DNA of 64,000 nucleotides from Caulobacter sp. S45 (GCF_009765965.1 NZ_LMUL01000014.1:175864-239863); one strand, 5' to 3'. Positions 15,311-24,251 are shown, counted from the first letter of the stretch. Numbers and translations are program-made. Notes: a model not told the origin generated them from the sequence alone.

Positions 15311-16705
15311 ATGGCGACCGATATCCTCGTCGTGGACGACGAAGCTGACATCCGCGACCTTGTCGGCGGCATCCTGGAAGACGAGGGCTACGCCGTGCGT
15401 ACCGCGGCGGATTCCAACGCCGCCCTGGCGGCGATCCGCGCGCGTCGGCCGGCGCTGCTGATTCTGGACATCTGGATGCAGGGCGGCGGCCTGGACGGGC
15501 TGGAGCTGCTGGACCTGGTCAAGGGCTTCGACGCCGACCTGCCGGTGCTGATGATCTCGGGCCACGGCAACATCGAGACCGCCGTCAGCGCCATCAAGCG
15601 CGGCGCCTACGACTTTCTGGAAAAGCCCTTCAAGGCCGACCGTCTGCTGATCGTGGTCGAGCGCGCGCTGGAAGCCGCTTCGCTCAAGCGCGAGAACAAG
15701 CGGCTGCGCACCCAGGCCATCGCCCCTGAAGGGGTCATCGGCCACTCCGCCGTGGTGCAGCAGCTGCGTCAGCTCGTGTCCAAGATCGCGCCCGCCAACA
15801 GCCGCATCCTGGTGTCCGGACCGCCAGGCTCGGGCAAGGAGCTGGTAGCGCGGATGATCCACGAGAGCAGCCCGCGCACCAAGAACGAGTTCGTGGCCAT
15901 CAGCGCCGCCGGCCTCTCGCCCGAACGCATGGAGCTGGAGTTGTTCGGCGAGGAAGGCGAGGGCGGCCGTCCGCGCAAGATCGGCGTGTTCGAGCGCGCC
16001 CACGGCGGCACCCTGTTCCTCGACGAGGTGGCCGACATGCCCCGCGAGACCCAGGGGCGTATCTTGCGGGTGCTGGTCGAGCAGCGTTTCCGCCGCGTGG
16101 GGGGCGAGGAGAACGTCCAGGTCGATGTGCGGGTGATCTCGTCCTCGTCGAAGAACCTGCGCGAGGAGATCGAAACCGGCCGTTTCCGCGAGGACCTGTT
16201 CCACCGCCTGAACGTGGTGCCGGTGCGCGTGCCGGGCCTAGGCGAGCGGCGCGAGGACATCGCCGAACTGGTGGATTACTTCATCGACCGAATCAGCGAG
16301 GCCACGGGCTTGCCCAAGCGGATTCTAGGCGAGGACGCCATCGCCACCCTGCAGATCCACGACTGGCCGGGCAATGTCCGTCAGCTCCGCAACAATGTGG
16401 AGCGCCTGCTGATCCTGGCCTCGGGCGACCCTTCCGAGGTGATCACCGCCGAGATGCTGCCGTCGGAGGTCGCGGCGGCCGGGGCTGCGGGATCGATGGG
16501 GCCGGAGCGGATCATCGCCCTGCCGCTGCGCGATGCGCGCGAGGTGTTCGAGCGGGAGTATCTCACCGCCCAGATCCTGCGCTTTGGCGGAAATATATCG
16601 CGCACGGCGGCCTTTATCGGCATGGAGCGCTCGGCGCTGCACCGCAAGCTGAAGTCGTTGGGCGTTTCGCCCTTGCGGGGCGGCGACGAGAGCGAAGAGG
16701 ACTGA
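15311..16705 (+). CDS. ntrX: Response regulator NtrX, NtrC family without GAFTGA
   Basis: The 464-residue regulator has a receiver domain (phospho-acceptor D53, acidic pocket D9/D10, LEKPF lysine), an AAA+ domain with Walker A GPPGSGKE and Walker B GGTLFLDEVAD, and a C-terminal Fis-type helix-turn-helix (NISRTAAFIGMERSALHRKL). In sigma-54 activators ELFGxExGAFTGA should follow Walker A; here the text reads ELFGEEGEGGRPRKIGVFE, so the sigma-54-contacting GAFTGA loop is absent. The protein probably acts without sigma-54, as reported for several alphaproteobacterial NtrX proteins. It is translated after ntrY and its TGA overlaps the ATG of the next gene. Confidence 0.93.
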   Translation: MATDILVVDDEADIRDLVGGILEDEGYAVRTAADSNAALAAIRARRPALLILDIWMQGGGLDGLELLDLVKGFDADLPVLMISGHGNIETAVSAIKRGAYDFLEKPFKADRLLIVVERALEAASLKRENKRLRTQAIAPEGVIGHSAVVQQLRQLVSKIAPANSRILVSGPPGSGKELVARMIHESSPRTKNEFVAISAAGLSPERMELELFGEEGEGGRPRKIGVFERAHGGTLFLDEVADMPRETQGRILRVLVEQRFRRVGGEENVQVDVRVISSSSKNLREEIETGRFREDLFHRLNVVPVRVPGLGERREDIAELVDYFIDRISEATGLPKRILGEDAIATLQIHDWPGNVRQLRNNVERLLILASGDPSEVITAEMLPSEVAAAGAAGSMGPERIIALPLRDAREVFEREYLTAQILRFGGNISRTAAFIGMERSALHRKLKSLGVSPLRGGDESEED

Positions 16706-17568
16706 TGTCGCGCGTCGCCTATGTGAACGGCCGATACCTCCCTCACGGCGAGGCTATGGTCCATATCGAGGATCGGGGCTTCCAGTTCGCCGACGCCGTC
16801 TACGAGGTCTGGGCGGTGCTCGACGGCCGGCTGACCGACGCGGAAGGCCATCTGGCCCGGCTCGAGCGGAGCCTGTCGGAGCTGCGCATCGGCTGGCCGC
16901 GCAGTCGCGCCGCCCTGCTGACCGTGGTGCGCGAGACCGTGCGCCGAAACCGCATCCGCGACGGCTTGGCCTATCTGCAGGTCACCCGTGGCGTCGCCCG
17001 CCGGGACCACCCGTTTCCGTCGCCGGCCCCTCAGCCCACCGTGGTGGTGACGGCCAAGGCGCTCGATCTGGGAGCGATGGAGGCCAAGGCGGATAAGGGC
17101 GTGACGGTGATCTCCCAACCGGACCAACGCTGGGGTCGCTGCGATATCAAGACCGTGAGCCTGCTGCCCAACGTCCTCGCCAAGCAGGCGGCGCGGGAGG
17201 CGGGCGCCTATGAGGCCTGGCTGATAGATCAAGACGGCCTGGTCACCGAGGGCGCCTCGACCAACGCCTGGATCGTGGACGCCAACGGCGCGCTCCGTAC
17301 GCGCGATACCGGCGCCAACATCCTGCGTGGGATCACCCGCGCCACCCTGATCGAGCTCGCCCGCGAAATCCAGATCCGGGTCGATGAGCGACCCTTCTCC
17401 CTGGAAGAGGCGAAGACGGCGCGCGAAGCCTTTCTGACCGCGGCCAGCGCCTTCGTCACGCCGATCACGGCGATCGACGGCGTCCTGGTGGGAGATGGAC
17501 GACCGGGTCCTGTGACTCGTCGTCTTCGCGCCCTATATCTGGATCACGCCAGGCGAAACGCCTGGTAA
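16705..17568 (+). CDS. dat: D-amino acid aminotransferase (class IV)
   Basis: The 287-residue protein is a fold-type IV PLP aminotransferase. The catalytic lysine is K149 in RCDIKTVSLLPNVLAKQ. The context CDIKxxxLLxN is characteristic of D-alanine aminotransferases rather than branched-chain enzymes. The TEGASTNAWIV and GITR segments that bind the PLP phosphate are present. The likely role is interconversion of D-alanine and D-glutamate with 2-oxo acids, feeding peptidoglycan synthesis. The ATG overlaps the ntrX stop (TGATG), implying translational coupling. hfq follows after about 105 bases. Substrate specificity is inferred from the motif only. Confidence 0.88.
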   Translation: MSRVAYVNGRYLPHGEAMVHIEDRGFQFADAVYEVWAVLDGRLTDAEGHLARLERSLSELRIGWPRSRAALLTVVRETVRRNRIRDGLAYLQVTRGVARRDHPFPSPAPQPTVVVTAKALDLGAMEAKADKGVTVISQPDQRWGRCDIKTVSLLPNVLAKQAAREAGAYEAWLIDQDGLVTEGASTNAWIVDANGALRTRDTGANILRGITRATLIELAREIQIRVDERPFSLEEAKTAREAFLTAASAFVTPITAIDGVLVGDGRPGPVTRRLRALYLDHARRNAW

Positions 17569-17673
17569 TCCCTCCAAGTGGGATACGGTTGCGACGGGGC
17601 GGGCCTCGGGCGTAGCCTATGCATGTGTGTGGCGGGCGCTCGTCGTCCGCCTTTACAATTCGAAGGACAAACA

Positions 17674-17922
17674 ATGTCGAACGACAAAAAGCAAAACCTC
17701 CAGGACACCTTCCTGAACAGCGTGCGGCGCTCCAAGACGCCGCTCACCATCTTCCTCGTCAATGGTGTGAAGCTGCAAGGCGTGGTCACCTGGTTCGATA
17801 ATTTCTGCGTGTTGCTGCGCCGCGATGGCCAATCCCAGCTGGTCTACAAGCACGCCATCTCCACCATCATGCCGGCTCAACCCGTCCAGCTGTATGAGCC
17901 TGCCGAGAGCGACGACATTTGA
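17674..17922 (+). CDS. hfq: RNA chaperone Hfq
   Basis: Hfq is a hexameric Sm-like protein that pairs small RNAs with mRNAs. The 82-residue product has the Sm1 core ([36 protein letters not shown]) and the Sm2 motif [10 protein letters not shown]10, F44, Y58, K59 and H60 correspond to the proximal-face RNA-binding residues. The frame is open upstream, but the ATG at 17674 after CGAAGGACAAACA gives the canonical N terminus [11 protein letters not shown]. The acidic C-terminal tail is short, as usual in Alphaproteobacteria. hflX overlaps its stop, reproducing the conserved hfq-hflX order. Confidence 0.97.
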   Translation: MSNDKKQNLQDTFLNSVRRSKTPLTIFLVNGVKLQGVVTWFDNFCVLLRRDGQSQLVYKHAISTIMPAQPVQLYEPAESDDI

Positions 17923-19295
17923 GCCGAGACAGAGGCCTAGACACCGAAGACCAACCTCGACACGGCAAGGCGAAGGGCGTCGATCGGCGCCCTCCGCCCC
18001 AGTCCGCAATCGTCCTGCACCCGCAGATCGCCCGCAGCGGCGCCTTGCGCGAACCCGAGGCCCGGCTGGAAGAAGCCTGCGGTCTCGCCCTGGCGCTCGA
18101 TCTTGAGATCAAGGGCGCCGAAATCATCCAACTGCGCACCACGCGCCCGGCCACCCTGTTCGGCAAGGGACGGGTGGACGAGGTGGGCGCCAAGGTCGCC
18201 GACCTGGATATCCAGGTCGTGGTGGTCGACGACGCCCTGACCCCCGTCCAGCAGCGCAATCTTGAAAAAGCCTGGAACGCCAAGGTGATGGACCGCACGG
18301 GCCTGATCCTGGAGATCTTTGCCCGCCGCGCCCGCACCCGCGAGGGCAAGCTGCAAGTCGAACTGGCGCGCCTGTCCTACGAACGGTCGCGCCTGGTGCG
18401 GACCTGGACCCACCTGGAACGCCAGCGCGGGGGCTTCGGCTTCCTGGGCGGCCCCGGTGAAAGCCAGATCGAGGCCGACCGGCGCCTGCTGGCCGACCGC
18501 ATGGTCCGCCTGCGCGCCGATCTGGAGGACGTGCGCCGCACCCGCGCCCTGCATCGCTCTGCGCGCGGTCGCGTGCCTTATCCAACTGTCGCGCTGGTCG
18601 GCTACACCAACGCCGGCAAGTCCACCCTGTTCAACCGCCTGACCGACGGACAGGTCCTGGCCAAGGACATGCTGTTCGCCACCCTGGACCCGACGCTTCG
18701 CACCCTGAAGTTGCCCGACGGGCGGCCGGCCATCCTGTCCGACACCGTGGGCTTCATCTCCGACCTGCCGCACGAACTGGTCGCGGCCTTCCGCGCCACC
18801 CTGGAAGAGGTGGAGTCGGCCGACGTGATCCTGCACGTACGCGACATCTCCAGTCCTCAGAGCGCGACCGAGGCCAAGGACGTGGAACTCGTCCTGGAAC
18901 AGCTCGGGATCGAAGCCACGCCCGAGCGGATGATCGAGGTCTGGAACAAGCTCGACCAGGCGCCGGAGGACGAGCAGGCGGCGCTCCATGCCCGCGCGCG
19001 ACGTGCGGGTGAAAGCGGCCCGGAGGCGGTGGCGGTCTCGGCGCTGACGGGGGAGGGATGCGACCTCCTGCTCCGTCGCATCGCCGAACGCATCGACGAT
19101 AGCGCAGCCATCGACCTGGTGCTGCCCTCCGACGATGGCGAGGCCCTGGCCTGGCTTTACCGCCACGGACGCGTGGTCGAGCGGCGAGAACAGGAAAATG
19201 GAGAACTCGAGCTTTCGGTACGGCTGGACGCCCAGGCGCTCGGCCGCTTCGAGCGGCAGTTCCCCGAGATCAGGACCCGGTTGGCGGCGGAGTAG
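17919..19295 (+). CDS. hflX: Ribosome-associated GTPase HflX
   Basis: HflX is a ribosome-splitting and rescue GTPase binding the 50S subunit. The 458-residue protein has the N-terminal HflX domain (glycine-rich [20 protein letters not shown] near residue 170). The G domain starts with P-loop [12 protein letters not shown] at about residue 228, followed by [17 protein letters not shown] (G3) and NKLD (G4). The best start is a TTG at 17919 overlapping the hfq TGA (TTGA); there is no ATG before the conserved region. The 3' end overlaps the 3' end of convergent mazG by 26 bases. Function is secure; the exact start is less so. Confidence 0.93.
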   Translation: MSRDRGLDTEDQPRHGKAKGVDRRPPPQSAIVLHPQIARSGALREPEARLEEACGLALALDLEIKGAEIIQLRTTRPATLFGKGRVDEVGAKVADLDIQVVVVDDALTPVQQRNLEKAWNAKVMDRTGLILEIFARRARTREGKLQVELARLSYERSRLVRTWTHLERQRGGFGFLGGPGESQIEADRRLLADRMVRLRADLEDVRRTRALHRSARGRVPYPTVALVGYTNAGKSTLFNRLTDGQVLAKDMLFATLDPTLRTLKLPDGRPAILSDTVGFISDLPHELVAAFRATLEEVESADVILHVRDISSPQSATEAKDVELVLEQLGIEATPERMIEVWNKLDQAPEDEQAALHARARRAGESGPEAVAVSALTGEGCDLLLRRIAERIDDSAAIDLVLPSDDGEALAWLYRHGRVVERREQENGELELSVRLDAQALGRFERQFPEIRTRLAAE

Positions 19296-20094
19296 GCGTC
19301 GCCTTCTCGACCCGTTTCGCCTCGTCCCACAGGGCGTCCATATCGGCGAGGTTGGACTGCTCCGGCCGCAGCCCCTGCGCCGACAACGCCGCCTCGATGA
19401 AGCGGAAGCGGCGGGTGAACTTGGCGTTGGCCGCCCGTAGGGCGTCTTCCGGATCGACCTCGAGCTTGCGGGCCAGGTTGGCGCAAACGAACAGCAGGTC
19501 GCCCAGTTCCTCGCGCGCCTTCTCCCGATCGCCGGCCGCGATCTCGACCTGCAGTTCGGCGATCTCCTCCTGCAGCTTGTCGAGCACCGTCAGCGTATCC
19601 GGCCAGTCGAAACCGACACGCGCGGCCCGCTTGGTCAGCTTCACCGCCCGCAACATGCCCGGCAGGCCGGAGGGGACGTCGTCCAGCACGCCCGAGCGCC
19701 CGGGCCCCTTGGCGACCCGCTCGGCGGCCTTGATCTCCTCCCAGGCCAGGGATTGGGCGGCCACAGCTTCGAACGAAGCCTCCCCGAAGACATGAGGATG
19801 ACGTCGTATCATCTTGTTACAAATAGAATTTATGACGTCTTGAAACTCAAATTCGCCCTGCTCCTGCGCGATGCGGGAATGGAACACCACTTGCAGCAAA
19901 AGGTCGCCGAGTTCGTCCTGCAGATCGTTCAGGTCGTTGCGCTCGATGGCGTCGGCGACCTCGTAGGCCTCCTCCACCGTGTAGGGGGCGATAGTGGCGA
20001 AGGTCTGCTGCTGGTCCCAGGGGCATCCGTTCTGGGGATCGCGCAGCCGGGCCATAATGGCGATCAGCCGGCTGATGTCGGTCGTCTCGGTCAC
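19270..20094 (-). CDS. mazG: Nucleoside triphosphate pyrophosphohydrolase MazG
   Basis: The 274-residue protein has two MazG modules. MazG hydrolyses (d)NTPs to monophosphate and pyrophosphate, cleansing nucleotide pools and, in some species, lowering ppGpp. The N-terminal module shows NGCPWDQQQTF, the metal-binding EExYE...D segment (EEAYEVADAIE) and DELGDLLLQVVFHS. The second module repeats the pattern near residue 170-215 (EEIAELQVEI, EELGDLLFVCANLARKL). The start is a GTG (MTETTDIS). It converges with hflX (26-base overlap) and diverges from the DUF1176 gene. Confidence 0.93.
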   Translation of the reverse strand: MTETTDISRLIAIMARLRDPQNGCPWDQQQTFATIAPYTVEEAYEVADAIERNDLNDLQDELGDLLLQVVFHSRIAQEQGEFEFQDVINSICNKMIRRHPHVFGEASFEAVAAQSLAWEEIKAAERVAKGPGRSGVLDDVPSGLPGMLRAVKLTKRAARVGFDWPDTLTVLDKLQEEIAELQVEIAAGDREKAREELGDLLFVCANLARKLEVDPEDALRAANAKFTRRFRFIEAALSAQGLRPEQSNLADMDALWDEAKRVEKATPTPPPTGS

Positions 20095-20228
20095 GGGCGA
20101 TCCTGCTGCGGTCGAAAATACTGGCGGGCCGCCTTGTTAGCGGAACGGTCATGTCCTTAAGGCTAGTCGCTCGGATGCGGCGAGGACAGATGCTACGCGC
20201 ACCTCGGGCGGTGGGAGAGAGCAGGGCC

Positions 20229-21362
20229 ATGACGTTGTCCTCGGCATCGATTTCGCGGGTCGTGCGCCGCCTGCTTCCCGCCGTCGCGGGGGTCGCCCTC
20301 ATGGCGATCGGATTCGCCGGCCAGCCTGGACGAAGCTGGGCCGCGACCGTCGCCAGCACGCCGATCTATCGCGAGATCGGCGACTGGATCCTCGCCTGCG
20401 ACAATACCCGCAGCTGTGTGGCCAAGTTCGTGCCGGACGACTCCGCCCCGGATGCGTCGGCCGCGACGGGCGAGATCGGCTACGTCACCTTCACGCGGGA
20501 CGGCGGCCCGGATGGGAAGGCGAACCTGTCCCTGAACGCCGAGACCGCCTTCGATGTCGATAAGGCCCGGCTGGACGGCCATCCCATCGGCGTTCACGGC
20601 TGGGGGCGGACCAGCGAGCCCACGGAACGTACGCTCGATGGCAAGGCTGCGCTGGATTTCATGCGGATGATCCGCAACGGGACCCTGCTGTCCTTCTCCG
20701 CTACCGCCAAGACGCCCCAGGCGACCTTGAAGGGCTTCTCCGCCGTGCTGCTGGCGATGGACGAGGTCCAGGGACGGCTGGGAAACGCCAGCGCCCTAGT
20801 CCGCACCGGCCCTGCGCCCGCTTCGGCTACGCCACCGGCCCCGGCCCCGCCGATCATCCACGCCGCCGTGCTGTCCACTCCGTTGAAGGACTCCGGCGCT
20901 CTGATCATGGCCGTGCGGCGAACTCAGGCTCAAATCCTCAAGGCGCATGATTGCGACTCGCAGCGCAGGGATGAGGACGCCGCGGAGCCTCTGAATGCAG
21001 AGGAGGCCATCGTTGTCGTCGAATGCAGCGACGGGGCCTACCAGAGCTCCAACCTGGTGTTCCGAACACCACGCGCCGAGCCCAGTCGCGCCAAGTTGCT
21101 GGCGTTGCCTCGAGCGCCCACATCCGCCCCCGAGGACTCCAAGACGGCCGGCGAATATACCGAAGCGTCCTATGATCCGAAGACCGCCACACTGGCCGAA
21201 AGCGCCAAGGGGCGCGGCGTCGCGGATTGCGGTTTGAGCACTCAGTGGACCTATGACGGCCATAACTTTCAGGTGTCCGACGCGAGCCGCCAGGAGCGGT
21301 GTGGCGGCGGGGAACCAAGTTGGCCGACGCTCTATCGGAGTAGGGTTGTCCCAGCGCGATGA
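20229..21362 (+). CDS. Secreted DUF1176-family protein
   Basis: The 377-residue product starts at an ATG preceded by GGGAGAGAGCAGGGCC. The upstream in-frame ATG at 20151 lacks a ribosome-binding site. An N-terminal hydrophobic segment (LLPAVAGVALMAIGFAG) followed by SWAATVAS looks like a cleavable signal peptide. The mature start, REIGDWILACDNTRSCVAKF, is typical of the DUF1176 family. Four or more cysteines (CDNTRSC, HDCDS, VVECSD, ADCG) suggest disulfides in the periplasm. The family has no established function. An Ala/Pro-rich linker lies near residue 205. It stands alone, divergent from mazG. Confidence 0.72.
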   Translation: MTLSSASISRVVRRLLPAVAGVALMAIGFAGQPGRSWAATVASTPIYREIGDWILACDNTRSCVAKFVPDDSAPDASAATGEIGYVTFTRDGGPDGKANLSLNAETAFDVDKARLDGHPIGVHGWGRTSEPTERTLDGKAALDFMRMIRNGTLLSFSATAKTPQATLKGFSAVLLAMDEVQGRLGNASALVRTGPAPASATPPAPAPPIIHAAVLSTPLKDSGALIMAVRRTQAQILKAHDCDSQRRDEDAAEPLNAEEAIVVVECSDGAYQSSNLVFRTPRAEPSRAKLLALPRAPTSAPEDSKTAGEYTEASYDPKTATLAESAKGRGVADCGLSTQWTYDGHNFQVSDASRQERCGGGEPSWPTLYRSRVVPAR

Positions 21363-21387
21363 GCCTTGTCGGCGGTGGATCAGGCGG

Positions 21388-21471
21388 TCAGTGAAACACG
21401 CCGCTGCAGGATGCGATCAACAGCCCCCCGGCTATCAGGACACAAACGATCTCGATCCATCTGAGCTTCAT
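21388..21471 (-). CDS. Possible 27-residue lipoprotein (entericidin-size)
   Basis: This minus-strand ATG frame of 28 codons encodes a short basic start (MKLRWIE), a hydrophobic run and the lipobox-like LIASC at residues 18-22, ending SGVFH. The plan is that of a minimal lipoprotein of entericidin type: Ile, Ala and Ser precede the Cys. There is no good ribosome-binding site upstream (GC-alternating sequence), so expression is uncertain. It lies between the DUF1176 gene and the HlyIII-family gene. No family assignment is possible. Confidence 0.3.
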   Translation of the reverse strand: MKLRWIEIVCVLIAGGLLIASCSGVFH

Positions 21472-21586
21472 CGCGCGCGCTTAGCGTGTATTTGCGACCT
21501 CTGTCCATGGCTAAGCTTGCGGCTGTGAAATGTTAGAGGGGATCGCTCGCTTTGAGCTCATCCTGAGGCGTCCCGGCCCCCCGCGC

Positions 21587-22267
21587 CTATCGCGCTCCGA
21601 ACAGGACGACACCGGTCAGGATGGCGGCGTAGTGGGTCGCCGCGGCGGCGACGACGAACCCATGCCAGAGCGCACGTCGATAGGCGAGCTGCTTGCGGAC
21701 ATAGACCAGGGCGCCGGTCGAATAGACCACGCCGCCTGCGATCAGCAGGACGAAGCTGATGATCGAGGTCGCGGCGAGAAGCGGTTTGATGGCGACGATG
21801 GCGAGCCAACCCATCGCCAGGTAGACCACGATCCAGATTCTATTGGAGAGTCCCGGCAGGAACAGTTTGCCGAAGGCGCCGCCAATCGCCGTCGCCCAGA
21901 CCGCTCCCGTCATCCAGATCGCCAGAGGGCCGTGCAACCGCTGGGTGGTGAACGGCGTATAGGACCCGGCGATCATCAGGAAGATGGCCGCGTGATCGAA
22001 GCGGCGAAGCAGCGGCTGTCGACGCGGGCTCGCTAGGTTGTACGCGGCCGAGCAGAGGAAGGTGGCGATCAGGCAGGCCGCATAGACGCCGATGGCCAGG
22101 ACCTGCGTCCACGTGCCGAAGCCGATCGAAAGCCCTGTCAGGACAAGGCCGCCAACAGCCGCCGCGGACAGGCCGACGACGTGGACCCAGCGATCGGCGG
22201 ATCGCTCGGCGGCCGTGGGATAGTGGATTGGCTTTGCGGGCAGGGCGGGTGTGGACGCCAAAGGCAT
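21587..22267 (-). CDS. trhA: HlyIII/PAQR-family integral membrane protein
   Basis: The 226-residue protein is almost entirely hydrophobic, with about seven membrane segments. It carries the hemolysin III/PAQR family hallmarks: SAAYNL after helix 2, RRFDHAAIFLMIAGSYTPF in the middle and WHGFVVAAAATHY in the last helices, the histidines being the presumed zinc ligands. Bacterial members (TrhA) have been tied to membrane energetics homeostasis; the hemolysin name is historical. AAAGGAG touches the ATG with no spacer, whereas a TTG two codons later (22261) sits at normal spacing, so translation may start there. It is a single gene in a loosely organised stretch. Confidence 0.85.
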   Translation of the reverse strand: MPLASTPALPAKPIHYPTAAERSADRWVHVVGLSAAAVGGLVLTGLSIGFGTWTQVLAIGVYAACLIATFLCSAAYNLASPRRQPLLRRFDHAAIFLMIAGSYTPFTTQRLHGPLAIWMTGAVWATAIGGAFGKLFLPGLSNRIWIVVYLAMGWLAIVAIKPLLAATSIISFVLLIAGGVVYSTGALVYVRKQLAYRRALWHGFVVAAAATHYAAILTGVVLFGAR

Positions 22268-22362
22268 CTCCTTTGGAAGGGAGGGGCGACCTGGTGGGAT
22301 ATAAGGTACGCGTCGGGCGAATTCTTAGCACAGCCCGGACGTGGACGTCCCCTCGGAGGGTG

Positions 22363-23316
22363 TCAATTCACGACCCGCGGACGGCCCACACGACCTTCGG
22401 CGCATTCGAGCGCCGCGCGATCCCAGCCGGCGAGATCAGCGGCGCCGTCATAGGTGCTCTGAAGGAACGAGAGCAGGGCGGCGTCTGGATCGGGTGCGCC
22501 GCGGACCGCCCGATAGGGCAGCAGGAACTCGCCGAGCCCGGGGGCGAAGCGGGCTGCTGACGGATCGACCGCCACGGACGCGAATCCATCGGGCGTAGGA
22601 TAGGCGTAGGAATAGAAGCAGGGTTCGTCGACGCCGCCTCCGCCAGGCCAGAAACCCGCGCTCGAAACCTCGTGCGAATAGGCTTCCCGCGTCACCGCAT
22701 CGGGCAGGTGAGGGACCCCGCCGGGATGCAGGGGGGCGGGTCGGCCGGAAAACCGGGTCACCGCGAGGTCGAAGCTGCCCCAGAACAGGTGCACCGGACT
22801 GCATTTCCCCAGGAAGGCGGTACGGAAGCGGTTGAACACCCGATCGATCTGGACCAGCGCGCGCCAATAGCTCTGCGCTATATGCGGATCGTAGGCGCGC
22901 GGGGCCGTGTCCTGCGGAAAGGGCGTCGCGTCGGCCATTTCGTTGGGCGTCGGGTCGATCGTCACCGGGACGCCCAACGCCGCCAGCCCGTCGATCACTT
23001 CGCCGTAAAAATCGGCCACGCTTTTCACCGTCAGCTTGATCCGGCGCTCGCCGCCGTCGCTGATCTGGATGACCAGCTCGTGGGCTACGAAATCGAACTC
23101 CAGTTCGAGCGCAACGGCGCCATGGGGTATCAGCGAGGTCGTGAGCCCACGCGCCGAAACATAGAGTGTCGCGTGCCAGGCGTGATTGAGCCACGGCGCA
23201 CAGGACAGCCGGACTTTCCCGACCACCTGGCACCAGAGCTGTAGCGTCTCGGCGGTGGGCTGGAGCTGCGCGAACGGCAGGTCCGGCCAAAGCCCGACAG
23301 CTTCTTGCGCCTTCAT
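22363..23316 (-). CDS. DUF5996-family protein
   Basis: The 317-residue protein belongs to the DUF5996 family. Recognisable stretches are WPDLPFAQLQPTAETLQLWC at the N terminus, GKVRLSCAPWLNHAWHATLY, and the later LFWGSFDLAVTRFSGR and GGGGVDEPCFYSYAYPTPDG. It is soluble, without signal peptide or membrane segment. The function is unknown. I chose the ATG giving MKAQEAVGLWP; the frame is open 74 codons further upstream but that part has no family-like sequence. It is divergent from the next gene, 221 bases away, and is not in an operon. Confidence 0.72.
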   Translation of the reverse strand: MKAQEAVGLWPDLPFAQLQPTAETLQLWCQVVGKVRLSCAPWLNHAWHATLYVSARGLTTSLIPHGAVALELEFDFVAHELVIQISDGGERRIKLTVKSVADFYGEVIDGLAALGVPVTIDPTPNEMADATPFPQDTAPRAYDPHIAQSYWRALVQIDRVFNRFRTAFLGKCSPVHLFWGSFDLAVTRFSGRPAPLHPGGVPHLPDAVTREAYSHEVSSAGFWPGGGGVDEPCFYSYAYPTPDGFASVAVDPSAARFAPGLGEFLLPYRAVRGAPDPDAALLSFLQSTYDGAADLAGWDRAALECAEGRVGRPRVVN

Positions 23317-23537
23317 CGCCCGATCCTCCGCTTCGGATTCGATCCTAATCCGTCGCCGGCCGTGTGCGATAGGGCGCCTCCCGTGGGGAAGGCCGCATCC
23401 ATTGTCGGGGCTGGATTTATGGAGCCCATTCTGTTCTTCAGGTTGCAGCGTTCGGCCTGATCGGCGGATTGACGTTTTGGTTGATAGCCACACTTGGCCT
23501 TCACGACCGAAAGTCAGAAGTCGTCGCGCGCTGAGCA

Positions 23538-24251
23538 ATGGACGAAGTCAGCATGTCGAACACCTTGGGATTGGACGACGACCTTGATCCGGTGGAAGCG
23601 CTGATCAGCCTGGAGAAGGCCTTCGCGCTGAAGATCGGCGACGATGAAGCTGCCTCGTGCAGCACGGTCGGACACATATATGATTTGCTGCATTCCCGCT
23701 TCTCCACGCAGATTGGAGAGCCGGGGTCGTGCATGACGTCGATGGCATTCTATCGACTGCGGCGATGCTTGCGCGCAATGCATCCCGGCGTCGAATTCAG
23801 ACCCGATACCCAACTTGCGGACTGCGTCGGCTGGAACGCCCGAGCGTTTCTCGGTCAGCTTCGAAGCGACAGCGGGCTCCGGCTTCCAGGGCCTCAAGGG
23901 CGGTGGCTCAGTGGGGTAGGCTGCCTTCTGTTGCTCTCGGCCATCGTCGGCGCAGTGATCGTCACGGCGATCAAGGGGCCGCCAATCTTCTACCTCGCTA
24001 CGACAGCGCTGTTTGTGGTTGGGGTCGCGTCAATCAGCCTCGATCCTGGCGGCCTATCTAACGACTGCGCGACGCTCGGAGGCCTAGCGACGAAAGCGAG
24101 CGCGCTCAACTATGGAACGCTCGCGCGGTCGGGCGGGGCGGTTCGGCCCAAGGAACTTTGGGACGCGATGGCGGAGGTGCTGTCAGGACTTAGCGAGCTG
24201 CCGAAGTCCGACATGCGCCGCGATACACGGATCCTGAATCAAAAGGTTTGA
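23538..24251 (+). CDS. Membrane protein with N-terminal acyl-carrier-like domain lacking the serine
   Basis: The 237-residue protein is not recognised as a named family. Residues about 10-60 resemble the second half of an acyl carrier protein: LGLDDDLDPVEALISLEKAF, then ALKIGDDEAA and the TVGHIYDLL helix. The phosphopantetheine DSL serine is replaced by DLD, so it could not be loaded in the usual way. After a linker (about 60-120) two hydrophobic segments follow (WLSGVGCLLLLSAIVGAVIV and IFYLATTALFVVGVASISL), then a hydrophilic C terminus. There is no clear ribosome-binding site; a second ATG five codons in (MSNTLG) is an alternative start. Low-GC noncoding DNA follows. Confidence 0.6.
   Translation: MDEVSMSNTLGLDDDLDPVEALISLEKAFALKIGDDEAASCSTVGHIYDLLHSRFSTQIGEPGSCMTSMAFYRLRRCLRAMHPGVEFRPDTQLADCVGWNARAFLGQLRSDSGLRLPGPQGRWLSGVGCLLLLSAIVGAVIVTAIKGPPIFYLATTALFVVGVASISLDPGGLSNDCATLGGLATKASALNYGTLARSGGAVRPKELWDAMAEVLSGLSELPKSDMRRDTRILNQKV

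Noticed and set aside
16705..17568. Branched-chain aminotransferase
   Set aside because: The catalytic lysine context RCDIKTVSLLPN matches D-amino acid aminotransferases better.
21587..22267. HlyIII protein as a haemolysin
   Set aside because: The family name is historical; the sequence is a seven-helix PAQR-type membrane protein with no toxin features.
23400..23534. Hydrophobic plus-strand frame (VAAFGLIGGLTFWLIATLGL) ending just before the ACP-like gene
   Set aside because: It has a stop upstream and no usable start before the hydrophobic part. It might be a gene remnant but cannot be supported.
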